Below, one piece after another: positions 28,938 to 38,735 of a DNA stretch of 64,000 nt (positions are counted from its first letter, which is position 1; every line of letters begins with the position of its first letter). The DNA comes from Scopulibacillus darangshiensis (lineage in GTDB: Bacteria; Bacillota; Bacilli; Bacillales; Sporolactobacillaceae), in NCBI RefSeq assembly GCF_004341035.1, contig NZ_SLXK01000012.1, positions 43,568 through 107,567 on the forward strand, read 5' to 3'. Both the position numbers and the translations under genes were made by a program. The notes beneath the pieces are model-generated. The model was not told where the DNA came from, did not search any database, and saw only the letters and a list, made by a program, of their open reading frames with translations.

Positions 28938-29164
28938 GCTGTCGTTTGCCGAATCGTTTTCAATTCGTCCAATATAGCTTCCATCTCGCGGATGCTAAAA
29001 GTTGATTGCTTTTGGACGAGCTGATAAATGTCGTGCAATTCCTCGTAAAATTCCGTTGAAAATGCATCAGGTTTAAGAACATCCTGATTGACCAGCTGTA
29101 ATTTTTTCTTAATAACATCAAGCATGTATTCAATGTTTTCGTTGCTTTTAACAGTTAAATCCAT
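28934..29164 (-). CDS. DUF1128 (UPF0435) family protein
   Basis: 76-residue soluble helical protein of the UPF0435/DUF1128 family (B. subtilis YfkK type), function unknown. The family pattern is visible as NIEYMLDVIKKKLQ, a PDAFSTEFYEELHDIY stretch and FSIREMEAILDELKTIR. The start at 29164 follows AGGGAGGAAAGCG. It is transcribed against its neighbours and ends inside the last bases of repeat copy A, which may supply its terminator. It is not normally found between rnc and smc in B. subtilis. Confidence 0.8.
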   Translation of the reverse strand: MDLTVKSNENIEYMLDVIKKKLQLVNQDVLKPDAFSTEFYEELHDIYQLVQKQSTFSIREMEAILDELKTIRQTTA

Positions 29165-29357
29165 CGCTTTCCTCCCTAAATGCTAGACATGTCCTTATTT
29201 ATTTTAACAAAATTCCGAAGCAGACTGAAATCATTTTTTTAAAATAAACAATATCAATTGAAAAGCTGCCAAAAAGCTGATAATACCTGTCTTTTTCGCG
29301 TGAAATATATGTTAAAATAAATAAGTTAAAGGTTATTAGAAACAGGGAGGATGAAGG

Positions 29358-32300
29358 ATGTTCCTCAAACAATTAGAGGTCATCGGTTTTAAATCGTTTG
29401 CCAAAAAGGTATCGGTCGAATTCGTACCTGGGGTGACGGCTGTTGTCGGTCCAAACGGCAGCGGAAAGAGCAATATAACCGATGCGATCAAATGGGTGCT
29501 TGGCGAGCAATCGGCAAAAACGCTGCGTGGGTCCAAAATGGAAGATATTATTTTTGCTGGCAGTGACGGCAGTAAGCCGCTTAATATGGCTGAGGTTACG
29601 TTAACATTGGATAATAACGACCAATATTTGGCCTATGATTTCAGTGAAATTAGTGTGACGAGACGGGTTTTTCGGTCAGGTGACAGTGAATATTTGCTTA
29701 ATGGTCAAACATGCCGGCTAAAGGATATTGTTGAATTGTTTATGGATTCCGGTTTGGGCCGTGAAGCCTATTCAATTATCAGCCAAGGAAAAATAGATGA
29801 CATTCTAAATAGCAAAGCGGATGATAAAAGGAAAATTTTCGAAGAGGCAGCTGGGGTATTAAAGTATAAAACAAGAAAGCAATCGGCAGAAAAAAAGCTT
29901 AATGAATCAGAGGATCATTTAAATCGTGTCGAGGATATCCTTCACGAGCTTGGTGAACAGGCAGGTCCTCTCGAAGAACAAGCATCAATTGCCAAAGACT
30001 TTTTGGAAAAAAAGGAACTGCTTGAACAGGTTGAAGTGGCTTTGCTTGCCCATGATATAGAAGAGGCGCATGACGAATGGGAAAAACGCTCTAAATCAGT
30101 AGAAAATTTGACAGATGAGCAAAATGAGTGGTCTGAAGGCATTCGGAACAAGGATGCTGTCCATGATGTCAAGCGTTCCGAACTTAAGGCACTTGATGAA
30201 TCGATTGAAGAACTTCAGGAAGCATTAATGCTATCAAGCGAAATGCTTGAAAAATATGAAGGCCAAAAAAATGTTCTCCATGAACGGCAAAAGCATGCCA
30301 GGGAAAATGCCGATGATATAGAAAAGCGGATGGACATGCTAGAAAAGAAGAGCCGTGATGGTGCCGAGGCTTTAAAAGCTGAAAATAAGCTTTTGAAAGA
30401 AGAAAACAATACTTGGAAGAATCTTCAAAGACAACTTGGCGAGAAGGTCAAACAATACAACTACTACAATCAGGATTTAGATCAGATGATTGATCGGTTA
30501 AAATCGGATTATTTTGATGTTCTTAATGAGCAAACATCGATTGGCAATGAGTGTCGTTACCTTAAAGAGCAAAAGGCACAAATTGAACGAAAATCCGATC
30601 GTTTGCTCCACTCTGCAAATGATATTCAGCAGATGATTGACGATGTGACGAATCGGAAAAAGGCTGCAGAATCTGAACGAAAACAAAAGATAGAAGAGCT
30701 CAATTCTCAAAAGACATCATACAAAGAATTGAAACATACGATAGAAGCCAAGCAACAAGATTATAAAAAACAAATAGATGCACTAAATAAAATTTCCCAA
30801 TTTATACAGCAAGCCCTCTCACGAAAAGACATGTTGGAAGCGTTGAATGATGATTACGCCGGATTTTTCCACGGTGTCAAAAAAGTATTAAAGGCGAGAG
30901 GAAAGGGACTTGACGGCATTCATGGTGCTGTAGCCGAATTGGCTCATGTCAAGAGATCTTACGAAACAGCCATAGAAACAGCTTTAGGGGGCGCCATGCA
31001 GCATGTTGTCGTATCAGAAGAACGGCATGCTCGCCAGGCTATTCATTTCTTGAAACAACAGCAGGCTGGCCGGGCAACTTTCTTGCCGTTGTCCGTTGTC
31101 AAACCCAAGGTGATCCCGCAGCGGGATATCAACAGGGTTTCACAGCACCCGTCATTGGTTGGAGCGGCTGCCTCTCTTGTAGAATCTAATGATGTATATA
31201 AACCTATTATTCACCATTTGCTTGGGTCAATCATCGTTGCGAAGGATCTGAAGGGAGCAAACGAGCTTGCCAAACAGCTGGGCTATCGTTACCGCATCGT
31301 AACTTTGGAAGGTGATGTTGTCAGTCCAGGCGGTGCGATGTCCGGTGGAAGCCAAAAGCAAAAAAGCACGAGTTTGCTGGGCCGGCAGCGCGAGATTGAT
31401 CAATTAGCCTCTCAAATCGAGGAAATGAAGGATAAAAAGCACGAATTAGATAAAGCCGTATCCGAACTAAAAGCGGTGATCATTGATCTGGAGCTGGAAA
31501 TAGATGCCTTGCGCGAATCCATACAGGAACTTTCCATTGACAATCAGAAACGCGAAAGTTCATTAAGGGAAATCGTCATAGAAGAGAAAAATATCATGGA
31601 GCGCGGCCAGCTGCTTAAACGCGAAAAGTCGGATTTTAATCAGGAATTAGAAGGTATCACGAAACGCATTCAGGAGCTTGGCAAACAGCAAAAATTAAAT
31701 AAAGAAAAAGAAGTAGAGTTAAACAAAGAAATTGAAAGCATGGCAAAGCAAAAAAAACATCAGGAAGTGTCCAAAGATGAACTGCAGTCCGAAGTGACCG
31801 AGCTTAAAGTTAAAACCGCCAGGCATCAACAAATTGTGAGCCATCAAAAGGACAAAACTGAACGAATGAAGGAGCAGCTTGATTCGATTAATAGTGATTT
31901 GAATGAAGCGAAGCGGGCTGTGGAACATTTGGGAGATAGTTTGACAAATCAGGCTTTGGATCAGGATACAATCGATGATAAAATCAATAGCTGTCGTAAG
32001 GACAAGCAGGCACTCACATTATGGCTAAAGGAGAGAAAGGACCGCCGCATTGTGCTTCAGGAGGATATATCTTGCGAAGAAACCGCTATTAAAGCAGAAA
32101 AACGCAAGCTCCAGGCGCTTTCTGAAGAACTCAGGACTCATGAAATTGCCCTTGGCAGGCTTGATGTCGAGCTTGACAATTTATTAAATGCCCTAAGAGC
32201 TGACTACGAAATGAGCTTTGAATATGCAAAAGAACATTTTCCGCTTACAATGGCACCGGATGTGGCTAGAAAGCAAGTGAAATTAATCAAGAAGGCCATT

Positions 32301-32927
32301 GATGAGCTTGGGACGGTTAATATTGGATCAATTGATGAGTATGAAAGAGTTTCAAGCAGACTAAACTTTTTAACAGAGCAGCGTCAAGATTTGCTTAATG
32401 CAAAAGCAACATTAGTTAACGTAATGAACGAAATGGATGAAGAGGTGCGCAAAAGGTTTACCGAGACGTTTTATAGCGTTAGGGAGCATTTTCAGGATAT
32501 TTTCAAAGCATTGTTTGGCGGGGGAAAAGCAGATCTATGCCTGACGGATCCGGAGGATTTGCTATACAGCGGTGTTGAGATTCTTGCACAGCCGCCGGGT
32601 AAGAAACTGCAGCATTTATCTTTATTGTCCGGAGGGGAGCGTGCTCTCACAGCCATTGCATTATTGTTTGCGATTTTGAAAGTGCGCCCTGTACCATTTT
32701 GTGTCCTTGATGAGGTGGAAGCGGCTCTTGATGACGCCAATGTTGACAGGTATGCGGGCTACCTTAAGGCATTTAGCAAGGAAACGCAATTCATTGTTGT
32801 GACACATCGAAAAGGAACGATGGAGAACGCCGATGTCCTTTATGGTGTCACCATGCAGGAATCAGGGGTATCCAAGCTCGTTTCTGTCAGACTGGAAGAA
32901 ACAAAAGAGCTTGTTGAAACAAGATAA
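29358..32927 (+). CDS. smc: Chromosome partition protein Smc
   Basis: Forms the dimeric ATPase core of condensin with ScpA and ScpB, extruding loops and resolving sister origins. The N-terminal head has GFKSFAKKV and Walker A GPNGSGKSN at about 32-40. Two long coiled-coil arms flank a hinge (about 500-665, with FFHGVKKVLKAR and GDVVSPGGAMSGGS). The C-terminal head has signature LSGGERALTAIALL at about 1092 and Walker B PFCVLDEVEAALDDAN. At 1189 residues it is full length. The ribosome site is CAGGGAGGATG. Confidence 0.97.
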   Translation: MFLKQLEVIGFKSFAKKVSVEFVPGVTAVVGPNGSGKSNITDAIKWVLGEQSAKTLRGSKMEDIIFAGSDGSKPLNMAEVTLTLDNNDQYLAYDFSEISVTRRVFRSGDSEYLLNGQTCRLKDIVELFMDSGLGREAYSIISQGKIDDILNSKADDKRKIFEEAAGVLKYKTRKQSAEKKLNESEDHLNRVEDILHELGEQAGPLEEQASIAKDFLEKKELLEQVEVALLAHDIEEAHDEWEKRSKSVENLTDEQNEWSEGIRNKDAVHDVKRSELKALDESIEELQEALMLSSEMLEKYEGQKNVLHERQKHARENADDIEKRMDMLEKKSRDGAEALKAENKLLKEENNTWKNLQRQLGEKVKQYNYYNQDLDQMIDRLKSDYFDVLNEQTSIGNECRYLKEQKAQIERKSDRLLHSANDIQQMIDDVTNRKKAAESERKQKIEELNSQKTSYKELKHTIEAKQQDYKKQIDALNKISQFIQQALSRKDMLEALNDDYAGFFHGVKKVLKARGKGLDGIHGAVAELAHVKRSYETAIETALGGAMQHVVVSEERHARQAIHFLKQQQAGRATFLPLSVVKPKVIPQRDINRVSQHPSLVGAAASLVESNDVYKPIIHHLLGSIIVAKDLKGANELAKQLGYRYRIVTLEGDVVSPGGAMSGGSQKQKSTSLLGRQREIDQLASQIEEMKDKKHELDKAVSELKAVIIDLELEIDALRESIQELSIDNQKRESSLREIVIEEKNIMERGQLLKREKSDFNQELEGITKRIQELGKQQKLNKEKEVELNKEIESMAKQKKHQEVSKDELQSEVTELKVKTARHQQIVSHQKDKTERMKEQLDSINSDLNEAKRAVEHLGDSLTNQALDQDTIDDKINSCRKDKQALTLWLKERKDRRIVLQEDISCEETAIKAEKRKLQALSEELRTHEIALGRLDVELDNLLNALRADYEMSFEYAKEHFPLTMAPDVARKQVKLIKKAIDELGTVNIGSIDEYERVSSRLNFLTEQRQDLLNAKATLVNVMNEMDEEVRKRFTETFYSVREHFQDIFKALFGGGKADLCLTDPEDLLYSGVEILAQPPGKKLQHLSLLSGGERALTAIALLFAILKVRPVPFCVLDEVEAALDDANVDRYAGYLKAFSKETQFIVVTHRKGTMENADVLYGVTMQESGVSKLVSVRLEETKELVETR

Positions 32928-32940
32928 AGGAGTTAATGGG

Positions 32941-33936
32941 ATGAGCTTTTTTAAAAAGTTAAAAACAAAAATCACGGGTCAAACAGACAGCGTAACAGGG
33001 AAATTCCGGGATGGCCTGTCAAAGACAAGGCAATCCTTTTCAAGCAAAGTCAACAATCTTGTGAAAAGATATCGCAAAGTAGATGAGGACTTTTTCGAAG
33101 AGCTTGAAGAGATCCTTATCGGCGCTGACGTTGGTGTCAATACTGTCATGGATCTAATTGAAAGGTTAAAGGATGAAGCCAGGACAAGGAACATTAAAGA
33201 AACAGAAGACCTTAAGGAGGTCATTGTCGAAGTTCTATCGGGGATGCTGACAGCATCGGAAGGTGACACTGCTCTTCGAATGAATGACAATGGCATGACT
33301 GTTATTCTAGTCGTCGGCGTTAATGGTGTGGGGAAAACGACAACAATCGGTAAATTAGCTTATAAATTTAAGGAAGAAGGCAAGTCAGTTATGCTTGCCG
33401 CAGGTGATACATTCCGCGCCGGGGCAATAGATCAGCTGGAAGTTTGGGGAGAGCGAGCGAGTGTAGATGTCATCAAACACAGCGAAGGATCTGACCCGGC
33501 AGCTGTTGTATATGATGCCATCACATCAGCAAAATCAAGAAAAGCGGATGTGTTGATTTGTGATACGGCGGGACGGCTGCAGAATAAAGTTAATTTAATG
33601 AAAGAGCTTGAAAAAGTCAAACGTGTGATAACGAGGGAACTGCCGGATGCTCCTCATGAGGTGCTGTTAGTCCTTGATGCGACAACAGGTCAAAACGCAT
33701 TAAATCAAGCCAAGATCTTTCGGGATGCGACAGATGTCACCGGCATTATTTTAACCAAACTTGATGGGACCGCTAAAGGAGGGATTGTTCTTGCAATCCG
33801 CCATGAACTTGATTTGCCGGTGAAGTTTATCGGATTAGGCGAAGGCATCCACGACCTTCAACCGTTTGATTCTGATGCATTCGTCTATGGCCTTTTTGCA
33901 GAAATGTTCCAGCCTCAGGAAGAGGAAGCGGATTAG
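32941..33936 (+). CDS. ftsY: Signal recognition particle receptor FtsY
   Basis: SRP-GTPase at the membrane that docks with the Ffh-ribosome complex to deliver nascent membrane proteins. N-terminal helices (FFKKLKTKI) and the N domain precede the G domain, with G1 GVNGVGKTTTIGKL at about 125, insertion-box region DTFRAGAIDQL, G3 DTAGR and G4 TKLDGTAKGG. 331 residues; a short basic N terminus replaces the long acidic A domain of E. coli. The start at 32941 follows AAAGGAG; a candidate inside smc is rejected. Only 13 bp from smc. Confidence 0.96.
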   Translation: MSFFKKLKTKITGQTDSVTGKFRDGLSKTRQSFSSKVNNLVKRYRKVDEDFFEELEEILIGADVGVNTVMDLIERLKDEARTRNIKETEDLKEVIVEVLSGMLTASEGDTALRMNDNGMTVILVVGVNGVGKTTTIGKLAYKFKEEGKSVMLAAGDTFRAGAIDQLEVWGERASVDVIKHSEGSDPAAVVYDAITSAKSRKADVLICDTAGRLQNKVNLMKELEKVKRVITRELPDAPHEVLLVLDATTGQNALNQAKIFRDATDVTGIILTKLDGTAKGGIVLAIRHELDLPVKFIGLGEGIHDLQPFDSDAFVYGLFAEMFQPQEEEAD

Positions 33937-33952
33937 CTGTTAAGAAAAAAAC

Positions 33953-33981
33953 TTGACAAGCGGGTTGATTGCCTTTAATAT
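33953..33981 (+). promoter_or_regulatory. Strong sigma-A promoter for ylxM-ffh
   Basis: Perfect TTGACA, 17-bp spacer, TAATAT. It lies just after the ftsY stop, so the SRP-ribosome operon can be read separately from smc-ftsY. Confidence 0.8.
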
Positions 33982-33988
33982 TACATTG

Positions 33989-34010
33989 TGTAAAGGTTAA
34001 AGACTTTACA
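33989..34010 (+). promoter_or_regulatory. Hairpin in the ylxM 5' leader
   Basis: TGTAAAG and CTTTACA form a 7-bp stem around an 8-base loop, beginning at about the predicted transcription start and ending just before the ylxM ribosome site AAGGGGATC. It may stabilise the mRNA 5' end. No further role is evident. Confidence 0.45.
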
Positions 34011-34022
34011 AGGGGATCTTTT

Positions 34023-34352
34023 ATGTTGGAAAAAACAATGAGGGTCAATGCCTTATATGATTTTTATCAATTATTGCTAACGCCAAAACAGCAAGAGTAT
34101 ATGACGCTCTACTATCTTAATGATTATTCATTGGGAGAAATTGCGGAAGTTTGTGACGTTAGCAGGCAGGCTGTCTATGATAACTTAAAGCGGACCGAAG
34201 TCATGCTTGAGGCTTTTGAAGATAAATTGGCGTTATTTAAGAAATATCAAGAGCGGCTCAAGCTGTTTTCCGAGCTGAAGTCGGCCATTCAACTGGCGGA
34301 TCCGAACGGGGAAACGGCCGGCATTCTTAAGAAGCTTGAGAATTTAGATTAG
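34023..34352 (+). CDS. ylxM: YlxM/p13 family DNA-binding protein
   Basis: Small helix-turn-helix protein encoded just before ffh across Firmicutes; in streptococci it modulates SRP function. The sigma-70 region 4-like HTH is [30 protein letters not shown]. 109 residues. The start at 34023 (MLEKTMRVN) follows AAGGGGATC; an in-frame start 54 bases upstream would lie inside the leader hairpin and is rejected. 11 bp from ffh. Confidence 0.93.
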   Translation: MLEKTMRVNALYDFYQLLLTPKQQEYMTLYYLNDYSLGEIAEVCDVSRQAVYDNLKRTEVMLEAFEDKLALFKKYQERLKLFSELKSAIQLADPNGETAGILKKLENLD

Positions 34353-34363
34353 GGGGCATGAGC

Positions 34364-35710
34364 ATGGCATTCGAAAGTTTAGCCGACAGGCTCCAAGAAA
34401 CAATTAAGAAAATACGCGGTAAAGGTAAAGTTTCTGAAGCAGATGTCAAACAAATGACAAGAGAAGTCCGTCTCGCTTTACTGGAAGCCGACGTTAACTT
34501 TAAAGTTGTTAAAGACTTAATTAATCGCATTAAGGAACGTGCTATTGGCCAGGAAGTGTTAAAAAGCCTGACACCTGGGCAACAGGTTATCAAAGTTGTG
34601 CAAGAAGAACTGACTGAGCTAATGGGCGGTGAACAGAGTAAAATCAATTTATCTCCTAAGCCACCAACCGTTGTGATGCTTGTCGGTCTTCAAGGCGCCG
34701 GTAAAACAACAACAACGGGAAAACTGGCCAACTTTGTTCGTAAACAACATAACAAATGTCCGCTTCTGGTTGCAGGTGACGTATACCGTCCCGCTGCGAT
34801 CAAACAGCTCGAAACACTTGGTCAGCAGCTCACCATGCCGGTTTTCTCAATGGGTGACAAAGAAAGCCCAGTGACGATTGCTAAAGAGGCTGTGGCCAAG
34901 GCGAAGGAAGATCACAATGACATCGTCTTCATCGATACGGCCGGCCGTCTTCATGTTGACGAGAATCTTATGGAAGAGCTGGAACAGATCAAATCTGTGA
35001 CCAAGCCTGATGAAATCTTCCTGGTCGTTGACGCCATGACAGGTCAAGATGCTGTCAATGTGGCTGAAAGCTTTAATGAGCACTTAGGTTTAACAGGTGT
35101 GATTCTAACGAAGCTTGACGGGGACACCCGAGGCGGTGCGGCACTGTCTGTTAAGGCGGTGACCGGGACGCCAATTAAATTCGTTGGTCTTGGCGAGAAG
35201 CTTGATGCTCTCGAAGCTTTTCATCCAGAACGGATGGCTTCCCGGATTCTTGGTATGGGCGATGTGCTTACTCTGATTGAGAAAGCGCAGGCAACTGTTG
35301 ATGAGGATAAAGCTAAAGAAATGGAAAAGAAAATGCGGACAATGAGCTTTACGTTCGATGACTTTCTTGAACAGCTTGGTCAAGTCCGCACGATGGGCCC
35401 ATTGGAGGATTTGCTTGCCATGATGCCCGGCGCGAACAAGATGAAAGGGATGAAGAACCTTCAAGTTGACGATAAAAAAATCGGTCAAATTGAGGCCATC
35501 ATCCGATCGATGACACCTAAGGAAAAGGCGGAACCGGATATCATTAATGCCAGCCGAAAGAAACGGATTGCGGTTGGGAGCGGCACATCGATTCAGGAAG
35601 TTAACAGACTGCTTAAGCAGTTTAAGGATATGAAGAAGATGATGAAGCAGATGATGGGTTCAGGCAAAGGAAAGAAGAAAAAGAATCCGTTTAATTTACC
35701 TTTTATGTGA
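34364..35710 (+). CDS. ffh: Signal recognition particle protein Ffh
   Basis: SRP54 homologue that binds signal sequences at the ribosome and the 4.5S/6S-type scRNA. NG domain: [14 protein letters not shown] at about 107, RPAAIKQL insertion box, DTAGRL and [10 protein letters not shown]. The C-terminal methionine-rich M domain (about 300-448) carries [16 protein letters not shown] and [12 protein letters not shown]. At 448 residues it is full length. The start at 34364 ([11 protein letters not shown]) has AGGGGGC at proper distance; an ATG 6 bp earlier is too close. Confidence 0.97.
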   Translation: MAFESLADRLQETIKKIRGKGKVSEADVKQMTREVRLALLEADVNFKVVKDLINRIKERAIGQEVLKSLTPGQQVIKVVQEELTELMGGEQSKINLSPKPPTVVMLVGLQGAGKTTTTGKLANFVRKQHNKCPLLVAGDVYRPAAIKQLETLGQQLTMPVFSMGDKESPVTIAKEAVAKAKEDHNDIVFIDTAGRLHVDENLMEELEQIKSVTKPDEIFLVVDAMTGQDAVNVAESFNEHLGLTGVILTKLDGDTRGGAALSVKAVTGTPIKFVGLGEKLDALEAFHPERMASRILGMGDVLTLIEKAQATVDEDKAKEMEKKMRTMSFTFDDFLEQLGQVRTMGPLEDLLAMMPGANKMKGMKNLQVDDKKIGQIEAIIRSMTPKEKAEPDIINASRKKRIAVGSGTSIQEVNRLLKQFKDMKKMMKQMMGSGKGKKKKNPFNLPFM

Positions 35711-35786
35711 TCAGGCGTCACCTCATCGGATGACTCTTATCATAAATTTAAAAAACATATATTTTATATTAGGAAGGTGTTTAATT

Positions 35787-36059
35787 ATGGCAGTAAAAAT
35801 TCGTTTGAAGCGTATGGGAGCAAAGAAACACCCATTTTACCGTGTTGTTGTAGCTGATTCCCGTTCACCGCGTGACGGCCGTTTTATCGAGGAGATCGGC
35901 ACTTATAATCCGGTTGCAAACCCAGCAATCGTCAACATTGACGAAAACAAAGCTCTTGACTGGTTGACAAAAGGTGCACAGCCGTCTGATACTGTACGCA
36001 ACCTTTTCTCAAAAGAAGGTCTTATGGAGAAATTTCATAACGCCAAAAACCAAAAATAA
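35787..36059 (+). CDS. rpsP: 30S ribosomal protein S16
   Basis: Small-subunit protein bS16, needed early in 30S assembly. Amino terminus [19 protein letters not shown], then [23 protein letters not shown]. 90 residues. The start at 35787 follows AGGAAGGTG; the in-frame extension upstream to 35730 is not conserved. First of the rpsP-khpA-rimM-trmD ribosome group, 76 bp after ffh. Confidence 0.97.
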   Translation: MAVKIRLKRMGAKKHPFYRVVVADSRSPRDGRFIEEIGTYNPVANPAIVNIDENKALDWLTKGAQPSDTVRNLFSKEGLMEKFHNAKNQK

Positions 36060-36076
36060 TAGAGGGTGAAGTCTGT

Positions 36077-36307
36077 ATGGATGAGCTGATTGCAGCCATT
36101 GTTAAGCCACTAGTCAATTTTCCTGAAGATATTCAAGTATCCAGTGAAAACAGCGAAGACGGCATAACTTACATTCTTACCGTTAACAAGGAAGATATGG
36201 GCAAGGTCATTGGCAAAAAGGGCCGGATTGCCGGTGCGATAAGGACAATCGTTCATGCAGCAGGTAGAGCTCAGCATCAAGACGTTCAATTGTCTATACG
36301 TGAATAA
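36077..36307 (+). CDS. khpA: KH-domain RNA-binding protein KhpA (YlqC)
   Basis: Small single-KH protein that pairs with KhpB/Jag; in streptococci the pair binds many RNAs and affects cell elongation. The KH loop is [15 protein letters not shown] (GxxG as GKKG). 76 residues, normal for the family, in its usual place between rpsP and rimM. The ribosome site is AGAGGGTG. Confidence 0.94.
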   Translation: MDELIAAIVKPLVNFPEDIQVSSENSEDGITYILTVNKEDMGKVIGKKGRIAGAIRTIVHAAGRAQHQDVQLSIRE

Positions 36308-36372
36308 AAAGGGGAGGGGAGCATTTGTTTCCTCTCTTTTTTTACATAATTAAAGATAAAGGAATGAAGCGC

Positions 36373-36897
36373 ATGACCGAATGGTTTTACGTTGGAAAAA
36401 TTGTTAATACTCATGGCATAAAAGGCGAAGTACGGGTTATTAGTGATACGGATTTTACGGAGGACCGGTATGCTTCGGGAGAAAAGCTTTATCTCAGCCG
36501 ATTGAAGGGAAGCAGATATGAGCCGCTGATTGTAGAGAGTTATCGAAGGCACAAACAATTCGACCTTTTAAAATTCGAAGGGCTGAACAATATAAATGAT
36601 GTTGAGGCTTTTAAAGGCTCATTTTTATTCATTCCGAAAGAGCAGCTCTCTCCCTTGGAAGACAATGCTTTCTATTACCATGAAATTATAGGCTGTGAGG
36701 TCGTTACTGAGGACGGGAATTCCCTTGGAAAGATTAAAGAAATTTTATCGCCTGGAGCGAATGATGTCTGGGTCGTGAAAACAAAAGGAAAAGATATTCT
36801 GCTTCCATACATTGAAGACGTGGTGAAGCATGTGGATATCGCGGATAAAAAGGTGACTGTACACTTGATGGCCGGGCTGGTTGATGATGAGAATTGA
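36373..36897 (+). CDS. rimM: 16S rRNA processing protein RimM
   Basis: Assembly factor that binds S19 in the 30S head. N-terminal beta-barrel ([21 protein letters not shown]) and C-terminal PRC-barrel domain ([10 protein letters not shown] and [13 protein letters not shown]). 174 residues from the ATG at 36373, ten bases after AAAGGA; the ATG at 36364 is too close to that site, and the longer extension to 36325 overlaps a non-conserved stretch. It overlaps trmD by 11 bp. Confidence 0.95.
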   Translation: MTEWFYVGKIVNTHGIKGEVRVISDTDFTEDRYASGEKLYLSRLKGSRYEPLIVESYRRHKQFDLLKFEGLNNINDVEAFKGSFLFIPKEQLSPLEDNAFYYHEIIGCEVVTEDGNSLGKIKEILSPGANDVWVVKTKGKDILLPYIEDVVKHVDIADKKVTVHLMAGLVDDEN

Positions 36898-37627
36898 TGT
36901 CTTGTCGTTGTTTCCGGAAATGTTCAAAGCTGTATTCGAACAATCGATATTGAAAAAAGCAGCGGACAGCGGTTCGGTTTCCTATGATGTCACCAATTTC
37001 AGGGACTACGCCGAAAATAAACACCAGCGCGTCGATGATTATCTTTATGGCGGCGGAGCAGGCATGTTACTCATGGCCCAGCCGATCTTTGATGCGGTCG
37101 CTGCACTGCGGAAGAGAAGCGATAGTAAACCAAGAATCGTTATGATGACACCACAGGGAGAACGGTATCAGCAGCGGCATGCGGAAAACCTCGCAAAAGA
37201 AGATCATCTGATTTTCCTTTGCGGTCATTATGAAGGCTTTGATGAGCGGATCCGGGAACAATTAGTCACTGATGAAATTTCTATAGGGGACTACGTCTTG
37301 ACCGGCGGTGAGCTGGCATCGATGGTGGTCATCGACAGTGTTGTCCGTCTGCTGCCAGGTGTGTTGGGGAACGAGACAAGCGCACACACGGATTCCTTTT
37401 CTAACGGTTTATTAGAGCATCCCCAGTATACCAGACCCGCCGACTTCCGCGGTTTGAAGGTGCCCGATGCATTAATTTCAGGGAATCACGCGTTGGTAGA
37501 CGAATGGCGTCATAAGGAATCACTGCGTAGAACATATCTCCGCCGCCCGGATTTGTTAAGCGATCGAGATATAACTGAGCAAGAAGCCAAGTGGCTGGAG
37601 GAATTTAAGAGGGAATCTGAGGAATAA
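36887..37627 (+). CDS. trmD: tRNA (guanine(37)-N1)-methyltransferase
   Basis: Methylates G37 of tRNAs with G36, preventing frameshifts. SPOUT-class knotted fold: [34 protein letters not shown]-type segment [13 protein letters not shown], and the knot [12 protein letters not shown]. 246 residues. Starts possible at 36884 or 36887 (two ATGs in a row); I use the second. In related genomes rplS follows directly, but here about 5.7 kb of other genes lies between. Confidence 0.96.
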   Translation: MRIDVLSLFPEMFKAVFEQSILKKAADSGSVSYDVTNFRDYAENKHQRVDDYLYGGGAGMLLMAQPIFDAVAALRKRSDSKPRIVMMTPQGERYQQRHAENLAKEDHLIFLCGHYEGFDERIREQLVTDEISIGDYVLTGGELASMVVIDSVVRLLPGVLGNETSAHTDSFSNGLLEHPQYTRPADFRGLKVPDALISGNHALVDEWRHKESLRRTYLRRPDLLSDRDITEQEAKWLEEFKRESEE

Positions 37628-37687
37628 CAGCGGGTGGCTAGGTTATGCGCGCCCACGGGATATATGCATCATTCGAAAGTCCATTTC

Positions 37688-37879
37688 CATGAAGGAACTG
37701 GGCTTTTTTTTATCGGTGACAGTGATGCAGATATAAAGGCTGGTAAGGACGCAGATGTAACGACTATTGGGGTCCAATGGCTTCCTAATTATCAAGCACC
37801 GGAATTTACGGTTGAACCTGATCATCAGTTTGGCAGTGTTGCTGATTTTAAAAGTTATCTGGAAAAGTCGGTGATTTAA
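37688..37879 (+). pseudogene. C-terminal fragment of a HAD-family hydrolase
   Basis: The frame encodes FIGDSDADIKAGKDADVTTIGV followed by a WLPNYQ...PDHQF tail. This is the last motif (GDSxxDI, metal-binding Asp) and C terminus of a PpaX/phosphoglycolate-phosphatase-like HAD protein. The N-terminal half with the DxDGT nucleophile and the cap domain is missing, and trmD ends only 60 bp upstream, so there is no room for it. No convincing ribosome site. The open frame extends back to 37634 but that part is unrelated. Interpreted as a relic left when the trmD-rplS junction was rearranged. Confidence 0.7.
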
Positions 37880-38207
37880 ATTTACAATAATGATGTTATG
37901 TAAACTAATAAAATAGTCGCCTTGTGTATAACATATTGTTACTTTCGGGGCTTTGTCCGTAATTTTTTACTTTTACCCAAATAGGGAATTACACCTCTTA
38001 CAAAATGGACCCGACCACCTTGCGCCTCGCCAAGAAGTAGACATTTCATATTGTTAGGATTTTTATCGGACTGTCGTTCCTCTATCTGTGACAAAATGCT
38101 ATGTTTTATGAGCGTATTGGACTGTGGTTCCGTTATTCAGTCATTCAAGAGGTCTTTTGTGTGGAATTTGAGCAAATCGATAATTCCTTGAACTAAATAT
38201 GGTGTGT
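37880..38207. other. Non-coding stretch in the trmD-rplS island
   Basis: 466 bp between the HAD fragment and gntR, of which this is the first part. No open frame with start and ribosome site. It contains two related units 51 bp apart (listed separately) and otherwise AT-rich sequence without recognisable genes. Confidence 0.5.
38066..38140. repeat. Two degenerate units of a GGACTGTNGTTCC-type intergenic repeat
   Basis: TCGGACTGTCGTTCCTCTAT at 38066 and TTGGACTGTGGTTCCGTTAT at 38117, 51 bp apart, share most positions. Similar GGACTG...GTTCC strings occur as dispersed intergenic repeats in other Bacillales as far as I remember; this could not be checked here. Confidence 0.5.
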
Positions 38208-38240
38208 AAAATAAGAGATTTCGCTTCTCTTATTTTTTTA
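38208..38240 (+). terminator. Terminator with no visible gene in front
   Basis: AAAATAAGAGA and TCTCTTATTTT form an 11-bp stem around a 7-base loop, followed by further T residues. The nearest upstream plus-strand frame is the HAD fragment 330 bp away. It isolates gntR from upstream transcription, or ends a short non-coding RNA. Confidence 0.7.
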
Positions 38241-38345
38241 TTTACAGGTATTTTAAATAAAATCATTTCAAATTGTTCATTATCGGTATATAATCATAAC
38301 TGTACTAATAATAATAATACAGTTAATACGGATTGGAGGTTAAAA

Positions 38346-38735
38346 ATGTTTGATCTGGATCTTAGAAGCAGAAAGCCTATTTATGAACAACTAGTAGATA
38401 AGTTTAAAGAACTAATCATTAATGATGTGCTGCAAATTGGTGAGCAGCTTCCTTCTGTCAGGACACTTGCCGGGCAGCTGACAATAAACCCCAATACCAT
38501 CCAAAAAGCGTACAGGGAGTTAGAAATGCAAGGATATATCTATTCTATAAAAGGCAAAGGAAGTTTTGTGAATGAATCACCGGATGCGGCCAATTCCGAA
38601 AAACTTAAAAGGATAAAAAAGGATTTGGAAAAATTGTTATCAGAGGCTTTGTATTTAGGGATGACAGTTAAGGAATTGCACGCATTCATTTTGGAGATAG
38701 AAAAGTCTGTTGGGGGAGGTCATATAGATGATTGA
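38346..38735 (+). CDS. GntR-family transcriptional regulator, YtrA subfamily
   Basis: Winged-helix repressor of the short YtrA type, which commonly controls an adjacent ABC transporter. Winged-helix domain at about residues 10-75: PIYEQLVDKFKELI, GEQLPSVRTLAGQLTINPNTIQKAYRELE, GKGSF. A short helical C-terminal part (about 80-129) replaces the large effector domain of other GntR proteins. The start at 38346 (MFDLDLRSRKP) follows TTGGAGG; an upstream frame extension is rejected. Its end overlaps the ATPase gene by 8 bp, so it most likely regulates that operon in response to envelope-acting compounds; the ligand is unknown. Confidence 0.9.
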   Translation: MFDLDLRSRKPIYEQLVDKFKELIINDVLQIGEQLPSVRTLAGQLTINPNTIQKAYRELEMQGYIYSIKGKGSFVNESPDAANSEKLKRIKKDLEKLLSEALYLGMTVKELHAFILEIEKSVGGGHIDD

